NCBI RefSeq assembly: GCF_010906925.1
Contig: NZ_VTVE01000001.1
Span: 1,240,001 to 1,304,000 of the forward strand
Length of the DNA stretch: 64,000 bases
Direction: 5' to 3'
Source of the DNA: Pseudobutyrivibrio xylanivorans
GTDB taxonomy: Bacteria > Bacillota > Clostridia > Lachnospirales > Lachnospiraceae
The position numbers were made by a program, and so were the translations under genes. Numbering within the stretch: position 1 is the first letter of the stretch; each line of letters starts with the position of its first letter. Positions 61,434-64,000 of this stretch are shown piece by piece. The notes beneath the pieces were generated by a model, which made no database searches, had not been told where the DNA came from, and worked only from the letters and a program-made list of their open reading frames with translations.

Positions 61434-62002
61434 GCTTTTGCTGCGCCCTCAAGCATAGCAACTATAGAATCCTCATCCATATTTGCTGAATTGATAATTA
61501 AATCAAAGTATTCTGGAGAGCCCCATTTACCGCCAGAGTGAGTGGTGAAGAATTTCTCACGCTTTTTATCGAACTTCTTCATTACCTCATCAGCTTTATC
61601 TGCTGGATTATTTTCTACATTAATGGATCTATCCATTCGATAATCATCATCGGCTGTGATAAATACCTTAAGGCACTTTTTGTCCTTAAGAATCTCGCTG
61701 GCGCATCGACCTACAAATACGCAGCCAGGCTGTTCAGCAGCCTCTTTAATAATATCCGCCTCTGTATTGTATATCTTCTCAGCTATGGTAGTATAATCGA
61801 TTCCCGGTGTCTTAAAAATAGGCTTAATCGGTGTCTGCTCGTCCATATTGGCAACTTCCTCATAAGATAACCCCATTTTCTTACAAGTCTGCTCAACAAC
61901 ACCACGGTCATATAGACGATAACCCAACTTTTTTGCAAGCTTTTTTGCGATTTCATGACCACCACTGCCATATTTACGCTCTATGGTAATATAATCGTAC
62001 AT
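61430..62002 (-). CDS. Cytidylate kinase-like family protein
   Basis: About 190 residues, start ATG 62002 with AGGAGGG. It belongs to the AAK6 cytidylate-kinase-like family: ITIERKYGSGGHEIAKKLAKK is the P-loop region (SGGHEIA) and FVGRCASEIL and FITADDDYRMDR follow. Members are common in Lachnospiraceae; the substrate is not known. Stands alone. Confidence 0.82.
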   Translation of the reverse strand: MYDYITIERKYGSGGHEIAKKLAKKLGYRLYDRGVVEQTCKKMGLSYEEVANMDEQTPIKPIFKTPGIDYTTIAEKIYNTEADIIKEAAEQPGCVFVGRCASEILKDKKCLKVFITADDDYRMDRSINVENNPADKADEVMKKFDKKREKFFTTHSGGKWGSPEYFDLIINSANMDEDSIVAMLEGAAKA

Positions 62003-62082
62003 AAAAACCCTCCTCTCAATACAAATTATTATACCATATTGCAAAAATGAGTACATACAATACAAAAAAGCTACACATTTTT

Positions 62083-62820
62083 TTATTCGTAAGCAAATGT
62101 CTTTAGGAACTTCTTCGCACGCTCTGTTTTAGGCTCAATGAAGAATTCCTTTACATCTCTGGTCTCTTCTACAATATCACCCTTATCTATGAAAATAATT
62201 CTATCTGCAATAGCCTTAGCGAAAGCCATCTCATGGGTGACAATAAGCATAGTGGAGCCAGCCTTAGCAAGAGCTATCATTGTCTCTAATACCTCATGTA
62301 CCATCTCTGGATCAAGTGCTGCTGTAACCTCGTCAAATAGTATCACCTCAGGGTGCATTAAAAGTGCACGAACAATAGCTACTCTCTGCTTTTGTCCTCC
62401 AGAAAGCTGTCGTGGATAATAATCCTTTTTGTCCACTAGTCCCACCTTATCAAGAAGTTCTATAGCCTCCTTGGTAGCCTCCTCTTTATCGCGCTTCTGC
62501 ACCTTTGTAGGGGCGAGAATGATGTTTTCAAGAACTGTTTTGTGAGGGAACAGCTCATAGGACTGGAAAACCATTCCAATCTTCTGACGTAACTTTGTAA
62601 TATCCCTTTTACCGGCCTCAACAGGAAGTCCTGATATGGTAATCACACCTCCCTGAATCTCCTCGAGACCATTTAAACATCTTAAAAATGTGCTCTTCCC
62701 ACAACCCGATGGACCAATTATTACTACTACTTCCCCCTTTTCCACAGACAGATTAATATCATTTAAAACTGTATTCTGTCCGAACTCCTTGTGTAAGTGT
62801 GTTACTTTTAATAATTCCAT
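62083..62820 (-). CDS. Polar amino-acid ABC transporter ATP-binding protein
   Basis: 245 residues. Walker A GPSGCGKSTFLR, signature LSGGQKQRV, Walker B ILFDEVTAALDPE (Val for the usual Pro after the catalytic Glu of the D-E-P motif) and VTHEMAFA. GlnQ/HisP type. It follows the two permease genes directly. The DEV in place of DEP is slightly unusual but the Glu is kept. Confidence 0.9.
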   Translation of the reverse strand: MELLKVTHLHKEFGQNTVLNDINLSVEKGEVVVIIGPSGCGKSTFLRCLNGLEEIQGGVITISGLPVEAGKRDITKLRQKIGMVFQSYELFPHKTVLENIILAPTKVQKRDKEEATKEAIELLDKVGLVDKKDYYPRQLSGGQKQRVAIVRALLMHPEVILFDEVTAALDPEMVHEVLETMIALAKAGSTMLIVTHEMAFAKAIADRIIFIDKGDIVEETRDVKEFFIEPKTERAKKFLKTFAYE

Positions 62821-63495
62821 TTACTCCCACCTTTTCTCTAAATATGTTGCGAGCCGGCTGATTGGCCAGCATACAATGAAATATAGTAAAAATACAACTG
62901 CAAATACGCCAAAGGCTGCGTTAGGCGACGAATTTCTATTTGCCTCTATAATCTGCTGTGCCACCTTAAGCACCTCAACGATTCCAATCATAAGTACAAG
63001 AGATGTTGTCTTAATCATTCTTGTAATTAGATTTATAGAAAGTGGAATCAGTCTCCTAATTGTCTGTGGGAAAATGATGTAGAAATATGTCTGCACCTTG
63101 TTAAATCCCAAAGCCATTGCTGATTCAAACTGGATTACTGGAATACTCTTTATAGAGCCTCTCACCAGATCTCCCATCTCTGCAGTTCCCCAAAACGTAA
63201 ATACGATAATTGCCGATGCTTCTGCTGAAACTTCCCAACCAAAAACTCTAGTAGTTCCAAAATATACAATGAATAAAAGCACCATCTGAGGCATGATTCT
63301 TACCACCTCAAGATACACTTTGAGTATTGTCTTTAAAAATGGATTGTTTAAAGTCATAAGCATACCAACAACTAGCCCAAGAATTATGCTGAGTACAACA
63401 GCAATCAAGCTAATTTCCACCGATACCCATAATCCTTGAAGTAATCTTAAAAAGTTGGTTCCTTTAAATAGAACATCAATCCCCAAACTGTCCAT
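62821..63495 (-). CDS. Polar amino-acid ABC permease (HisM/GlnP type)
   Basis: 224 residues, hydrophobic, with the HisM-type loop SAMALGFNKVQTYFYIIFPQTIRR. Overlaps the previous permease gene by 20 bp. The two permeases form a heterodimer with the ATPase at 62083. Ligand unknown: the binding-protein gene lies beyond the window. Confidence 0.9.
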   Translation of the reverse strand: MDSLGIDVLFKGTNFLRLLQGLWVSVEISLIAVVLSIILGLVVGMLMTLNNPFLKTILKVYLEVVRIMPQMVLLFIVYFGTTRVFGWEVSAEASAIIVFTFWGTAEMGDLVRGSIKSIPVIQFESAMALGFNKVQTYFYIIFPQTIRRLIPLSINLITRMIKTTSLVLMIGIVEVLKVAQQIIEANRNSSPNAAFGVFAVVFLLYFIVCWPISRLATYLEKRWE

Positions 63496-64000
63496 AGCGC
63501 ATCCTCCTTTCTACAATTGCACCTATTATAGAAATAGGAAGAAGCATTACCAGGTAAAAAACAACCAAAAGGAATAAGCATTCTATTGTCTTTGCGTACA
63601 TGCCTATCAAATCCTTTGCTGTAAACATCAAATCCATCAAACTGATTGTGGAAAATACAGATGTCTCCTTCAAAAGGAAAATAACATTTGCAAGAATTCC
63701 CGGCACACTGATTGAAATCGCCTGTGGCAAAATAACGTACCACAGTGTCTGGAAATCACTCATTCCAAGGCTAAGTGCGCTCTCGGTCTGAATAACAGGC
63801 ACAGCTTCTAGGCCACTTCGAAATGTCTCTATCATATATGCACCGCCTAAAAGCCCAAGTCCTAGCACACCACAGGTCTTTGCTGTTATTTGAATCCCCA
63901 CCTTTGGAAGGGCAAAATAAATAAAAAATAACTGTACCAAAAGTGGTGTATTTCTAAATAATTCAATGTATATTCCCACAATCTTCCTAAGCACTGGTGT
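63476..64000 (-). CDS. Polar amino-acid ABC permease, 5' end outside the window
   Basis: The reading frame is open to base 64000. At least 175 codons are present: FRNTPLLVQLFFIYFALP and SALSLGMSDFQTLWYVILPQAI are HisM/GlnP family motifs. A GTG at 63994 could be mistaken for a start, but the family needs about 40 more N-terminal residues, so the gene continues beyond the window. Confidence 0.88.
   Translation of the reverse strand, partial: TPVLRKIVGIYIELFRNTPLLVQLFFIYFALPKVGIQITAKTCGVLGLGLLGGAYMIETFRSGLEAVPVIQTESALSLGMSDFQTLWYVILPQAISISVPGILANVIFLLKETSVFSTISLMDLMFTAKDLIGMYAKTIECLFLLVVFYLVMLLPISIIGAIVERRMRYGQFGD

Noticed and set aside
1-64000. CRISPR array, rRNA operon, prophage or intact IS element
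   Set aside because: I saw no regularly spaced direct repeats, rRNA sequence, integrase, capsid or transposase genes in either strand.

Overview
The window is from a low-GC anaerobic Firmicute, most probably a Lachnospiraceae relative of Butyrivibrio or Pseudobutyrivibrio. This is inferred from base composition, Gram-positive style ribosome binding sites, lipoprotein solute-binding proteins, oxygen-independent enzymes (CO dehydrogenase-like, nitrogenase-like, radical SAM) and a carboxyspermidine polyamine pathway. Nearly every gene lies on the minus strand, so operons read from high to low coordinates.

Most of the window (about 0.5-28 kb and 36.5-53.4 kb) is sulfur metabolism. From right to left: hemA-hemB-hemL (27.9-24.5 kb) makes tetrapyrrole precursor. 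A sulfate ABC importer, AprBA and CysDN (24.4-15.9 kb) take sulfate to APS and sulfite. A second metY operon (15.8-8.9 kb) encodes sulfite reductase, a TusA-like protein, a thioredoxin, a ThiS-like carrier with its E1 enzyme and JAMM protease, and siroheme-branch genes hemC and cobA-hemD; it matches the protein-thiocarboxylate route to homocysteine. An ABC importer plus an unusual CO dehydrogenase-like protein with a His-rich N-terminus follows (8.8-4.1 kb), then metY-cysK (3.0-0.6 kb) and the start of a feoA-feoB fusion.

The region 53.4-36.6 kb holds the most unusual set. It begins with a Cys/Met-rich leader peptide, a terminator, a tRNA-like RNA, a YezD-type small protein and metK. Then come a three-gene nitrogenase-like reductase with only four cluster cysteines in its catalytic pair, two related radical SAM proteins with a CX8CX2C motif, two nitrate/sulfonate/taurine-type ABC importers, and an MTA/SAH nucleosidase. 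A decayed second nucleosidase copy sits in the sister operon. MetK would supply SAM, the radical SAM proteins would consume it, and the nucleosidase would clear the 5'-deoxyadenosine or MTA. I infer an organosulfur salvage system.

Six of the sulfur promoters share one layout: a 35-bp dyad exactly 24 bp upstream of the -35 box, and, in five of them, a separate ACCTAYTAGGT-type operator near the promoter core. The hemA promoter has only the second operator. Three of these transcripts start with a short ORF containing a run of Cys codons, which points to cysteine-responsive attenuation on top of two DNA-binding regulators.

Other regions: a DUF3990/XRE toxin-antitoxin-like pair with palindromic operators (28.0-29.4 kb); a polyamine operon speA-speE-CASDH-nspC-aguA-aguB (36.5-29.7 kb); a carbohydrate module with three Gfo/Idh/MocA dehydrogenases, an Lpl-type ABC importer and a divergent AraC regulator (53.4-61.4 kb); a cytidylate-kinase-like protein; and a polar amino-acid ABC importer cut by the window end. 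No CRISPR array, rRNA, or intact insertion sequence was seen.
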